Shown here piece after piece: positions 25,117 through 36,225 of a DNA stretch of 64,000 nt (its first letter is position 1; each line of letters begins with the position of its first letter). Location: NCBI RefSeq assembly GCF_907165205.1, contig NC_058192.1:13950001-14014000 (forward strand). Reading direction: 5' to 3'. The DNA is from Coccinella septempunctata. Its lineage: Eukaryota > Arthropoda > Insecta > Coleoptera > Coccinellidae. The translations under genes were made by a program, and so were the position numbers. Below the pieces are notes generated by a model. The model saw only the letters and a list, made by a program, of their open reading frames with translations, ran no database searches and was not told where the DNA came from.

Positions 25117-25437
25117 AAAATATAAAGCGTTTCGTTTCTATTGCACAAGTTGGCAACATCATGAAATGTGCGTTGATAATAAAGGACAACAAATGCACTA
25201 TCCTGATGAGATAGACAAAGATAGATGTCTATGAACTCTGCGACGAACGAGGAAGGTCGTAAAATTTTATGGGATTTTTATGGCCGGCTGCTGTTGAGGT
25301 TCGCCAGTGAGTACGCGCCTTATGATGGCTGTAAATCAACAGCTGTTATTCAATAAACAAGCCATTGTTCTTTTTATTTTCTAGTAGGCGCTGTTGCCAA
25401 ATCGTAAACTAGAAACGAAGCGATTTATATTTTAAAA
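25117..25437. mobile_element. Short inverted-repeat element, about 320 bp
   Basis: The left end AAAATATAAAGCGTTTCGTT then TCTATTGCACAAGTTGGCAAC is mirrored on the right by GTTGCCAAATCG...CTAGAAACGAAGCGATTTATATTTT. The interior holds CpG-containing sequence and AATAAACAAGCC. There is no coding frame. It resembles a MITE; the target duplication is obscured by the AT-rich flanks. Confidence 0.65.
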
Positions 25438-26108
25438 CCTCATATTTGAAGATGATTTTGGTTAGTTCATGAATGAAACTAATCATTATTCAGTTCCTTC
25501 AATTTGGAACAAAAATAATAAGAAATTGATGTGGCCGATATTTGATGAAAATCCATAATTGAACAACAGATTTTGAGAACTCATTTCGCATGTGAAAATG
25601 GTATAATCTGTTTCAAGTTCAAAAAGAATATTTGAGTCCTTTCTCTAGGATGCACCACTTTTCAGTTAAGAATTGAAAACCATTGAAAAAAATTCTCGAG
25701 TAGAGCAATGGAACAATGAATTTTATCACATCATAATAATTGGAATCACCAGAATTGTTGAAAATGGCGGTTTGTTATTTATTTGTGAATCATCTAACAC
25801 CCTGTATCTAGGAAACGAAGCATTTGTCGACAAAAGCCCACAGGACCTTTCCGACTCCAAGTAACTCAGAAATTAATATCCTAAAATTGTTCGCAATGTT
25901 TATGGAACACCCCGTATAATGTATTGCACTACATAAAGACACCTTTATATAAAAAATAGGGAGCCAAATAACAAGCGATCAAAAGTTATAGCAAACTGTC
26001 TTAATTGACTGGGAAAACATTTTCCACTGATCCATAAAAGAATTTTCCATCGAACGTCAGCGATTCTGGCACCCTAACAAAAACATCGGATTTTCCGGAA
26101 AACCCATA
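25438..26108. other. Region without recognised gene
   Basis: Isolated palindrome-type termini (CACCCTGTA near 25800, CACCCCGTA near 25910) suggest fragments of TACAGGGTG elements. Nothing else is supported. Confidence 0.4.
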
Positions 26109-26773
26109 TACAGGGTGTTTCATTGGTAAATGAACATAACAGTTACCTGAGCTAGAGCTACCCTAGGCGAGTCCAAAAAACCCATATAGGATAGGTCTAA
26201 TCAATTCCATAACCGAGATACAGACTGCTTCATGTATTCACCTAAAATTTGAATTTCTCATAACTTTTTAACCAACCAGTATAGTGGGTTGATATTCGGA
26301 ATAGATATATGATTCACTTGCACAGGTCGATAGATTCACATTTAAATTCCCAAAAAATTCCACGTCCGTAATTGAAAAATATGGGACATCTTCCAAGCTG
26401 GGATTCAACACCCTATATACCAACATTTTTGGATTTGATGGAGATATTTGAAAAGAGCAGAATATTTTCAATGACATTCAGTAGATTTCGTTTCCTGCAC
26501 GTCATTTTGCTCAAAGGAAACTCCAGTGGAAAATGTTTTCTTTGCTTATTTTGGTGTTCTAAGATAATCTGTTTTTGTGTAAGTGAATCGTATATTCCAA
26601 ATATCAACCGACTATACTGGTTGGTTCAAAAGTTATGAGAAATTCAAATTTGAAGCACCCTGTATCTCGGTTATGAAATTGATTAGACCTATCATATATG
26701 GGTTTTTTGGACTCGCCTAGGGTAGCTCTAGCTCAGGTTACCGTATGGTCATTTACCAATGAAACACCCTGTA
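26109..26773. repeat. Palindrome with TACAGGGTGTTTCATTGG ends (665 bp)
   Basis: Arms of about 200 bp or more mirror each other. The left arm has TACAGGGTGTTTCATTGGTA, GAGCTAGAGCTACCCTAGGC and ACTCGCCT-type words facing their complements on the right, ending CAATGAAACACCCTGTA. TAT/TA lies outside both ends. Open frames inside are mirror-image artefacts (both strands read ...YIPNINRLYWLV-type or reversed text). Non-coding. Confidence 0.85.
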
Positions 26774-28054
26774 TACTTAATAGGTATAAACGGAGGTAGA
26801 CTTGTTGATCCAACAACGACGAACTAAGATATTTGTTACCTCATCCAAAATAAAAATTTTCATATTGGAAAATCGGGAAACCAAAGATCCACCTATACAC
26901 CCTATCGGCATCTGAAATATTCCAACGTACACCGGAAATTCCCTGCAGCCCCTTCCATATAATAACTTCGAGGGCCAAGCAGAAAGCAATCTCAAAATGG
27001 CGATTCTATCCGAGGTATATGTTGCGCTCCGATGAAGTGTTCGTCCTTTACCGTTATTACCCTTTGAAGTTCTTTCAGCGGATTCCGCTGTCCGAGGCTC
27101 CTTCTTCTTTTTGATCCTTCCGCTCCGAAGCCATTATATTCCTCCCCTTGTTTAATAAGCGAAATCAGAATGTCGAAATTATTTTCTTAGTGGAAAATGC
27201 GCCCGAGCCGGCTGGAAAATGGAAATTCGGTCCGCCAGGTTCATTTACACCTCAATGGACGGCCGTAGTCGACACAGGGGGGCTAAGGTGATATTTTCGT
27301 GGATAACGGATTGGGTATTAAGAGGAAATTGGCCCAACTAATCGATATCCACCGTATATTGGGGATTTAATGAGTTTACCTCATTAACTATATTAGACAC
27401 CTTATTAAAAGCTCGAAATAGCATCCTGTGTGTATTCCACCTACACCTTCGAGTGACTTTTTTTCGTAAAAAGTAGAGTCAAGTTCTATTCGGTGCATTG
27501 TATGAATTAACAGGTCAGGCTTTTTTCTTGACGAAGGTAAAATTCATCGAAATGAGTTATTTCACCAAAAATTGTCTGAATGAAATATCCAAGATGGCTG
27601 AGCTACAACCCCAGGGCCTAGAAGTTCGACAAACTTTCGTTAAATTTCATGTAAGCGATTGTGGAAAGTGACTCCAGCATGGGAAAAACTTGAAACAACA
27701 AAATACATAGGTACTCTGATTAAAATTAAAATAAAAACCATGGTGAGATTAGTTTTTCCTTGAGGGTTTAGGCTGAGGGGTTGAGGAAAAACATGCAATT
27801 TAATTGCCAATAAATAAGTACCTTCAATCGGAACACGATAAACATGTTTCATCAGCGTCTTAATTTTCAGTGATGGGTTGAGAGACTATCAATTTTATTT
27901 TTTTTTTTTAGAGAGATTTTCGATGAAATACCTTTACCGTAATAACTTTCACAACCATGCTCAATAGTTTTGCCGATAGCATATTTGGATAGCCCATAAA
28001 AATACCATTGATGACCCACATTTCAATTTTGTTGGAAATTGCTCAACTGATCAT
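26774..28054. other. Region without recognised gene; CpG-richer patch and a repeat fragment
   Basis: A CpG-richer non-repetitive patch lies at about 27000-27300. At 27507-27680 there is a diverged fragment of the 8621/28055 repeat (GAAGTTCGACAAA, GTGGAAAGTGACTCCAGCAT). The remainder shows no signal. Confidence 0.45.
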
Positions 28055-28909
28055 GGTCGGTTTTCAAAGGGGAGGCTTTTTCGGCAGAAGGTAGAACTAA
28101 TCAAAATAAGTCGTTCAACCAAAAATTGTCTATATAACATATCCAAGATGGCAGAGATATCAACCCTAGAAGTTCGACAAAATTTCATTGAATCTCAAGT
28201 AGGGGACTGTGGAAGGTGACTCCGGCATCGCAAAAACGAAACAAAACATAAACATATGGTTGGGCAATGAATGGTTCAGTACCAAGTTCATCGTATTAGA
28301 TGCATCAGGTCACTTTTGAGAGAATAATAATTGTTGTATTGTGCAATTTAGGGTGAAAAAAATGTAGGAAATCGAGGCAGTTGAAAGTGCATATGTTAGT
28401 TATGTTGAAAAACTGCTGTGATGTTTCCCTATTTCATCCCGCTTTCACGTGTTGTTTCAAGTGTTGGAATGTTCGAACAAGAAGATTGTAATGCCCGTTG
28501 GAAAAAATTGAATGAATTTTATTGGTGAGATTTTGAAGTATTATTCTATTTTTTACACTTGTGTCCTAAGTCTCTTCTGTCAGTTGGTATCGAAATGAGT
28601 CATTTCATAAAATCGTGTAAGTTTCTTGAAAATAATGAGAACAATTCGGCAATCCTAAGTTTCCATTTTCATTATCACGTAAATATCTAATCAGTCGAAT
28701 CAGGAGATGAGTTTTTCCCACTGCTTTGCCATAATTCAGTGAACAAACGGTCTAGGGTCGTATTAGGATATATTTCAGTAATCATTTTCAATTTTTTTTT
28801 CAACTTTGCCATTTTGAAAGATTTGTATCTATAGGTGATTTTTAGTGAAACGCTTCATTTTGACCAGTTCTGTTGGAAAAAAAAGACTCACCTTCAAATA
28901 CATCCTGTA
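28055..28909 (-). mobile_element. Non-autonomous inverted-repeat element, copy 2 (inverted)
   Basis: This is the inverted counterpart of 8621-9477. It ends with CATCCTGTA on the right and carries CTGTGGAAGGTGACTCCGGC near its left end, TTAGGGTGAAAAAAATGTAG, AGTCATTTCATAAAATCGTG and TCTAGGGTCGTATTAGGAT in the order expected for the reverse complement. The left terminus has lost the ACACCCTGTA-type end. Confidence 0.7.
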
Positions 28910-30759
28910 TAATTCACCGGACTTCGTTCATACTCGGCACAATATAAGGCCGTTGTCTGCCTTCATTTGAGCAATCATATGCTTCAATAAAAACGCTAAC
29001 TCACACACTTGCCACATTCTATTCATTTATATCTGTTGAATGAAACGAATGAAAGAATTCTTCCGGAAAAAACTCATCCCGAATATTTCATCAGAAGTGG
29101 ATATAAGTCAAAATGTCTCCGAAGCTTCCTGAAAAACAGCATGAATTGGAATCGCTCCTAGTTCCCCTTTTAAATTGCATACGTTCTAGCCTTTTCAAAT
29201 GGACCAGACAAGAAAAAAGGAGTGGTAGCAATTTACATAATGCGGTATTCAAATTAAATGGAAAATTCTGCGAGTACAAGGGTGATAAATGTAGTTTCAC
29301 ACTCCGAGTAACGGGGGGTCTCTACAAGATTATTCGTCAGCCATTTGTATTCGAATGAAATAGTTTCCAGAAGTTGAATTTTGCTGGAGCTGTGATGGAA
29401 ATACTTCCAAGGGAAAGAAAGGCGCCAATAAGGTTTTACATTCGGAACTTCAGCTCGAACCGTTACATCGTTGGAAGAGATATTATTTGGGATATAACGG
29501 AATATGGGATGAAGTCAGATTCTTCTTGGTTAAGCTCTTTCTAGTATTCGAGTAAGTCAGTTTGGTTTTTTAACCCTTACTCCACATCGAAGCTGACCAA
29601 AGGAAAGTATTCAAGAAATTTTCATTTCGGGTTAATTAAAAATAAGATTTGAACAGATGCTCCTACCGTAGTTTATCTTCGACGAGGTGAAACAGGTATG
29701 GAGCTCTAACTTTTAATTCTATAGTTTCATTTCATTTATCAACATCTGAATATTTCTTGCCTTTCATCATCGCAGGACAATGGGTAAATAGAAGAATAGG
29801 AATTCTCTTGAATATTGCATAGAACGAATTAAATCTCCAAAAATTGGTATTGCAGTTCCATCTTCAACAATGATGAATTTCAACCAGGAACATGACGATA
29901 TAGGGTCGTGAGAAACTCATATTTCTCCATTATAAATATAAAACTCGTGAATATAAAATTGCAATTTTCGACGTGAAAGATGGCAATTCAAATAAACCTG
30001 GAAATTTCTTCATGACCCCATTCTGGAATTACGAGTCATCTTCCTGGCATGAATTTTTAATGGCATGTTACCCTCATTCCGAGTCGAAAATATCTCGTAG
30101 AAATAATGGATAATATACCACACTCCCACAGAAATCAATGTTACTGACGAAGTAGGCCAACAGGCGGAACATGCAATATGAATCGGGAAAAAACTGAACT
30201 TTCCGTCGATAATGCTTTTACGAGATATCAGAAACCATTGAATTATTCAACAATACTCCAATAAAGGTCCCAATACTGGCTTCATTCGCACAAAACAAGG
30301 AGTAAATAAGGGTCATTGAAGGCTCATTGACCTATAGCGTGTTGCGAGGATACGGAAAGACAATAAAATTTTTCCTTATATACTCAGTGGCCGATAACAA
30401 TGTTGAACAGACAACAGAACTGTTTTATCTGATCGTTTTATCACCGGAATATTCAGTGGAGGTTCAGATATGACGTTAGTGCGATTTTACGATCGTTTCC
30501 TGAACCTCTTGATTCGATTTCAAACAGGGAAAATTTACGAGGAAATTTAAATTCAATAATGTAACCTAAGATTGAATCTTGGCGCTCTTGGTGAAAATTA
30601 AGTCATATTGAACGATTCATTTATCGAGAATAAAATGAAATTATCATAACAATATAATTGATACATAATTTGTAGAAGGAAATATTTGAGAAATTCGATA
30701 TGTCTAAGCGTAGTTTAATTTATCACCTGATGTCGAGTCTGCAGAAATTTCAAAAATTA
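28910..30759. other. Region without recognised gene
   Basis: No repeat or domain seen. The open frame at 29113-29358 begins in a good start context (AAAATGTC), but it has an equally long open frame on the other strand and no motif. Confidence 0.4.
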
Positions 30760-32090
30760 TCGTAGATCTAAATATGTCATAAATTTGAGAACTTCATCCA
30801 TTTCAGCGCAACCGTTCGGTCTTGAGGAATTTTTAACTGACCCCATCTTTTTGGGCTTTTTTCGAAGGTCAACTTCTGAAAAAGCAACACTTCTAGTAAT
30901 TAATCTGAGAACTTCATGTATTTCGCTACCACCTTTCGGTCTTGACGAATTCCCAAGTGAAATTCGCAATTTTTGAAAAATGCCATTTCCTAGATGAAAA
31001 TCTCAAGGAAGGGAGATAGGCTTTCGAAATTGCTCGTTATAAATTCAGCGTGTTCGAAAACCTATATTTTCATTATTTTCATAACAAAATTTCAAATATC
31101 TGGCCCAGCTTAGGAGAAATTTTTTTTTTGTTTTTCCAGAGCTTCGAAGAGCTCTCTGGAGGGCAATTCTCGATTGAATAATTAAGTGTTTGGTTTTCTA
31201 GAATCTTGGAAACAAATTCTGCACTTCATATCCTAAGACAGTACTAAAACACCCTGATTTTTAGAAAGAGTAGCAAATAGGTCATTTTAGGGGGGGTCTA
31301 AGCCCTTGCTCATTTTTGACCCAAAAAATCGAGATTTTCGAAATCGACTTTTTGTGCTAGGGTAGAAGCCTAGACAACGCTGATTATAGAACCGGAAATC
31401 CCAATTGGATCAGACGAATATAACGGGAGATATCGCAGATTGAAAATTGCAATTTTTGAAAAATGCCATTTCCGAGATGGAAATCTAAATGAAAGAAGAT
31501 ACGCTTTTGAAATTGTTGGCAATAGATTCAGCGTGTTCTAAAACCTATATTTGCTCACCAAACTTTCGTATATCTAACACCGTTTACCAGAAATTCAAAT
31601 TTTTGATATTTCCATTATTCAACTTTCGACTTAGGTTTTATCTAGCAGAAAAATCATAGTAGATTTAAACGTGATACATAATATGAAAAATCAACCTCTC
31701 TAGAGATAAATCTCGACATTTCATCCATCCAGGCGCAACCGTTCAGTCTTGAGGAACTTTTAACTGACCCCATCTTATTGGGAATTTTTCGAAGGTCAAT
31801 TTGCGAGTAGTTTTTCTTCCAGGAAAATTATCGTAGATCTAATAGTGATACACACTCTGAAAGAGCAACTCTTCTAGTAATAAATCTGAGAACTTCATGT
31901 ATTTCGGTACCACCTATCGGTCTTGACGAATTCTCAAGTGAAATTCGCAATTTTTGAAAAATGCCATTTCCTGAATGAAAATATCAAGGAAGGGAGATAG
32001 GCTTTCGAAATTGCTCGTAATAGATTCAGCGTATTCGAAAACCTATATTTTCATACCAAAATTTCAAATATCTGGCGGCCATCTACGCAA
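30760..32090 (+). repeat. Satellite-like direct repeats, period about 490 bp
   Basis: The block GCAATTTTTGAAAAATGCCA, followed by ...AAATTG and CAGCGTGTTCGAAAACCTAT, occurs three times, near 30965, 31447 and 31948, at spacings of about 480-500 bp. A second block (GCGCAACCGTTCGGTCTTGA, then TTTTAACTGACCCCATCTT) occurs near 30807 and 31735. A third (TGAGAACTTCATGTATTTCG) occurs near 30905 and 31885. The middle unit lacks the second and third blocks. The array is diverged, so the duplication is old. Confidence 0.78.
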
Positions 32091-32645
32091 GCTGTTACAC
32101 ACATCTGATACTTTTTTCAGTTTTCGTCGAGTATCTACAGCTTCTTCATCACGTGAATGCTATATCACGTGCCGTTCGTTCCGCTGGAAATGACATTATT
32201 GTATTTTTAGGAGGCACGAACTCCGGGCCGAATCCGATACAGAAATTGTGTTGGATGTGACTAATATCGACGAACCAGTTACCGGGAATTGGGTCAGCAT
32301 GATCGAAAGGTCGCAGCGCTGGTGAGGGGCTTTTAAGGATATAAATAATATGTGGAGGCGTGGGGTCACGTTGTTGATAATGCTACGGTGACATTTTGGT
32401 AGATAGGTGTTTCGTGTCATGCTCCGGTGTAACCTGGGTGCTTCCTTTTTCTGTACTCTGCGCAAGAAAGCCGTTTCTCGCAGATGCTCCACTCTTGAAT
32501 AAACAAATACTACTTTCCTTTCACATAATTCATATTAGTTCACTCAATTCATTTAGTTCTAACCTCTTATTATGGATAAATAGATACGATACCATTGAAA
32601 TCTCATGCATATCTGTCAGCCTCTTTTTTCTTCACAAAATCCGTA
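32091..32645. other. Unassigned GC-richer block with TATA and AATAAA signals
   Basis: About 32190-32500 is richer in GC and CpG than its flanks. It contains GGATATAAATAATATG near 32337 and TTGAATAAACAAATAC near 32495. That arrangement would fit a promoter and polyadenylation signal of an LTR or a short transcript, but no TG...CA ends or direct-repeat partner were found. The open frame on the minus strand at 32196-32492 has no recognisable domain. Confidence 0.35.
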
Positions 32646-33070
32646 TACAGGATGGGCAAAATTCGTTGTCTATTGAGAGGATCTCGAGAACTATAAGATC
32701 TAGAAGAAAATGGATGACACATTTCCAGCTCTTGCTCAGAGAAACAAAAAATTGTGAAAACCTTTGCCTCCTACGATGCTTCGTTTTTGAGTTATTAGCA
32801 AAAATTGAGATGTTGGCGATTTCGAAAAATTCTCATAACTTTTTTATCTTTGGAGTTACAGATCCGAAACTTGAACCTTCCTCGGCACTTTTACACGTAG
32901 CATCTACTGAAATTTTTTTTTCCAATTCAAGAATAACAAATTCAATAAAAGTTTGCATTTAGAAAATGAAAGTTCGACTAATGACAATTTGGAGCTCGTC
33001 AGTGGATTCTACTTTTCAAGTTTCAGATATTTAACTTCAAAGACAAAAACGAACTTTTCGAAATCGTCAT
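32646..33070 (+). repeat. Truncated copy of the 6756 palindrome
   Basis: It begins TACAGGATGGGCAAAATTCG and follows the 6756-7366 element through the loop (CAATAAAAGTTTGCATTTA, CAGTGGATTCTAC) into the first part of the right arm. It stops after CGAAATCGTCAT, so the outer right arm is missing. The open frame at 32396-32962 runs across it and is an artefact. Confidence 0.85.
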
Positions 33071-34095
33071 TATGCACTTCGTTGCAGTGGTGGTTCCAGG
33101 AGTGTTGTTTGGGTGGTGGCAAACTTGATATTTGAAATTCTGTAGTGTTTGTTGATATCTATAATATTGATGTAATATAGATAGACGGTATATCTGTATG
33201 ATTGTAATATATCGACACATTTTTGTCAAAATATCGTAAGGGACAAGGCAAGTAATTGGGGCTTGCGATGTTTTGGCGAAAATTTATCGATATATGTTTG
33301 AAAGAAAACTTCTATGAAACTCATTCGTAGGTATTTGAAGAGGGAAATAAAATTAATATTACAGTATTCCACGTGATTCTCATCTAGATTCTTATGGATT
33401 CACCTCCAAACATTTCATCAAATCCATACCCTCTCATCTAATCTAATATAATATTTCGCAAATAAAGCAACAAGGCTTTTGTGTCAGCTGAGCAAAGTCA
33501 ACATTGATGTAGCACGTGAAACTTCCCAAAATATTCATTCACTTTCAGAAATTATGTTCCGAATACAAATTCAGAAACTTATTCCTTCCGTCAAACATCC
33601 CCATTGGCAAAACACCGCGGTTGGCATATTATATGAACATTTTCATCTCGCCCAGCTGCAACAAGTGCAGTTGAACTCTCTCGGTAACCTGTTGCTTACA
33701 GAGTGTTCTCCATTGGCGAAACATATGGCTCACTTCCGGTGTGCAACGTCTTTGAAACTTCAATTAATGATGAGAGAAAAGAAAGAAGTCTGTCGTAAAG
33801 ACAACATATTATGTAGCGGTGTGAGAACTGTTACCGCAAGTTGTGCTGTATCGGCGGTACTATAAATTAGATTGAAGTATGAGGATCCGAAGACGTTCAA
33901 CTGTAGGACTACAGAGAGGGTTTTCTCATTCAGAATGAGTTAAATGACATAATACTGCATTTTATGTATATCAAGTATCTTCCACATGCTTCTGTAGATA
34001 TCCATGGAACATTTAATCTCCATGTGAACTAGAACTTACTGAGGTTCTAGGAGAACGTAAATGGGCTCTGAAGAGTGTGATAAGATGACAACTTA
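33071..34095. other. Region without recognised gene
   Basis: The longest open frame (33479-33865, 128 residues, plus strand) shows no recognisable domain. It lies in somewhat GC-richer sequence and could be an isolated exon, but no clear splice pair or neighbouring exon supports this. Confidence 0.35.
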
Positions 34096-34350
34096 TACAG
34101 GGTGAAAATGAATGTATACACTAAGTACTTCAGTGTGAAATTTTATCGAGAGCTTTCGCCCTGAGAAAGAGTCATCATCAGGGTTTTTCTGGAAGGGTAT
34201 ATAAAAACTGCAATTTGTCAAAAATGTCCGTAAGTCCATGCTCTGAACTTTTTTGTCTGGTCTAGGATATTCAACACATTTTCAGAACAAATCTTATCTG
34301 GTTCTCTAGATACTTCTGGTACCTACACTCTGCGTGAAACGCCCTGTGTA
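34096..34350. repeat. Possible TACAGGG-ended fragment
   Basis: TACAGGGTGAAAATGAA on the left and CGTGAAACGCCCTGTGTA on the right face each other over about 255 bp, but only the outer dozen bases are complementary. It may be a decayed member of the TACAGGGTG palindrome group or two unrelated ends. Confidence 0.35.
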
Positions 34351-34555
34351 CTTTTCGTTCTTCTGTCTGAATAAAAAATAATAGGTATTCATCCATATTT
34401 CAAGATTTTATTTTGCCTATAATCCGACTTCTGGCAAACACAACGAAAATATAAATTTCGTGATGATAGTTTAATGTCTGAAATATAATATTATGAAAGT
34501 TTCAACGGCATGCAGACAGGAATTGAATTCTGAAAAAAGTACCACCCTCACGTCT

Positions 34556-34628
34556 ACCTGGGTAGCTCAGTTGGGAGAGTACCTGACCGGTGATCAGGGG
34601 GTCGTAGGTTCCAATCCTGCTCTGGGTG
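34556..34628 (+). tRNA. tRNA-like sequence (anticodon position reads GGT), probable pseudogene or SINE-type
   Basis: The 73-nt segment folds by hand into a full cloverleaf. The 7-bp acceptor is ACCTGGG with TCTGGGT and includes wobble pairs. The D stem is GCTC/GAGT, the anticodon stem CCTGA/TCAGG with a 7-nt loop CCGGTGA, the variable loop is 5 nt, and the T stem is GTAGG/CCTGC. The A box TAGCTCAGTTGG fits the consensus exactly. The B box GGTTCCAATCC has one mismatch. A T6 run, a polymerase III terminator, starts four bases after the 3' end. By position the anticodon is GGT (threonine type), but residue 33 is C instead of the near-universal T, and position 57 is C. A working tRNA is therefore unlikely; a tRNA-derived transcript is possible. 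Confidence 0.7.
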
Positions 34629-34632
34629 GTAC

Positions 34633-34638
34633 TTTTTT
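34633..34638 (+). terminator. T6 run, RNA polymerase III-type terminator
   Basis: Six T residues follow the tRNA-like sequence by four bases. The run is also part of the right inverted repeat; its partner is the A6 run in the left arm. Confidence 0.5.
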
Positions 34639-34683
34639 CAGAATTTAATTCCTGTCTATATGCCGTTAAAACTTTCGTAATAT

Positions 34684-35285
34684 AAGTTTCACTTCATACT
34701 CAAGTCGCCTTTTAAGGTTTTAAGTTCTAGTGATTGCACCAGGAAAAGCATTCTCAAAATCGATTCAAAATCAATTCGAGGAGTCTCGCCGAACGAATGG
34801 CATCGTTCTGAGGATGAACACAGACCTGAAACGTATTCTGGTGAACGGGAAATCACGCAATACACCAGATGAGGCCCAACCAAACATGTTCCGAATCTCG
34901 TAATGAGAATGCACCAGCCGTGCTCGACAAACACGTTTCGTGATTAGGACAGTGCCCAAGTTGAAACTGCACCAGAGCGAAATAATTTACAATTCGTAAA
35001 GTTCCGTATACGGTGTAGTTGATGTTGATAAGGGCTTATTCGGAGCACTTTTGATTAAATTTGGTGGGCCATAAACAGGTGTAACTAACTCCCAGAACTC
35101 TCTCACCGCTTCAGAACCCTATTGCTCTTTGCACTCCGATATAACTTTGTCGCCAACTTGTTAATTGAGCGAACGTTCGGAATGTAATCGCTGCATGATG
35201 AAGTTCGTTATTTTGTTTTCAATAATTGAAAAAACCACAAAAATCCCATGCTTTCAATAATCAACAAAAATATAGAAAATTAAGT
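34684..35285. other. Region without recognised gene
   Basis: Minus-strand open frames at 34689-34959 overlap in two frames and show no known motif. The sequence is somewhat CpG-rich and could be a decayed coding fragment. Confidence 0.35.
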
Positions 35286-35900
35286 GTAATTCCTTTCTGG
35301 GACTCAACTTCCATCCTCAAATCTAGGAGTTAAGCTGGATTTCTCGCTGAATTTCGAAGCCCACATGGAAAATTTGGGGTCTTCCACTAAGCTCCTGTAT
35401 CATTCGTCAAATTGTATGGTACCCCGTTAGACTCAACTCTGCTGAAACCTTGTTGAAAATTGTAATGCTCCCATCAAAAGATTTTATCATATATTAGAAA
35501 CTATCCAAATATCCATATTAAATCTGAACTGGATGGCAGTTTATGTCACCCTTCTGGAGAAAATTTACACCTGCTAGAAATATATGACCGTTGGTTCACC
35601 TTCATTGGTTCTAATTTCAAGAAACTATATGGTAAAATTGGAATTTTAGTGCACAATATGGTTTGAATTATGTATTTTATCTCCATTGTTTCTCTTTTCC
35701 GATCTCCACTCCTACTTGATTCGTATTTTCCAACATGAATTTGAATGATTATTAATAAATGCCACCGTAGGTAAAGGAACTCAACATGAACATCCTAGAA
35801 CTTGGTATCGTGGATACAAATATGATGTGCCACCCATTCGACAAAAAATGAGGGAATTTCCCTAAATCTAGCCTAAGGGTGAAGGGTTGCTCTCATAATG
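35286..35900 (+). pseudogene. Possible non-LTR reverse transcriptase C-terminal relic
   Basis: From about 35310 the plus strand reads SNLGVKLDFSLNFEAHMENL. This matches the LGVxLDxxLxFxxHIxxL motif that follows the palm domain in jockey/I-like reverse transcriptases. Weak coding-like text continues in shifted frames (YPNIHIKSELDGSLCHPSGE near 35500). No YxDD motif is seen. It is a short, old fragment and its limits are uncertain. Confidence 0.45.
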
Positions 35901-36225
35901 GTGAAAAGGATGCTCTGACCTTCCTGACCTGACCTCACAGAAAATATATTCACCCTAACAGATACTCATGGATTTTTATCCTTTGCAACCTCTTTTCATC
36001 TATTCGGCAATCTTCTCCAAACTTAACAATCCACTGATCATATATCAGCATTTTTATCGACTTGACCTAGTTGAAGTTCAACTCTACGGCATCAATCGGT
36101 CGAGAAGTTTGGCAACTGTATAAGTAGATAATTGAAAACAACTGGCTACATAATTCTAACCCGCTACGCCCCAGTGAAGGAAATAGCTTCCTTTATGACA
36201 TTCTGAGAGCTCAAAATGTATAGAA

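Larger units (their letters stand above)
34488..34683. repeat. 60-bp inverted repeats flanking a tRNA-like core
   Basis: The left arm, 34488-34547, and right arm, 34624-34683, are complementary at about 55 of 60 positions by manual comparison. Landmarks are ACGGCAT, AGACAGGAATT, TTCTGAAAAAAGTACCACCC and their complements. The 76-bp spacer carries a tRNA-like sequence whose last five bases overlap the right arm. The arrangement is a small foldback element with an RNA polymerase III-type gene in its loop. Confidence 0.88.

Noticed and set aside
26268..26638. Several open frames as coding exons
   Set aside because: They are mirror images produced by the palindrome arms.
29113..29358. 81-residue ORF with good start context
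   Set aside because: An equally long frame lies on the opposite strand and no motif or transcript signal supports it.
32396..32962. 188-residue open frame
   Set aside because: Runs from unassigned sequence straight into the truncated TACAGGATGGGC palindrome copy, so it is not one gene.
33479..33865. 128-residue open frame as a host gene
   Set aside because: No recognisable domain, no clear promoter, splice or polyadenylation context; retained only as a note on the region.
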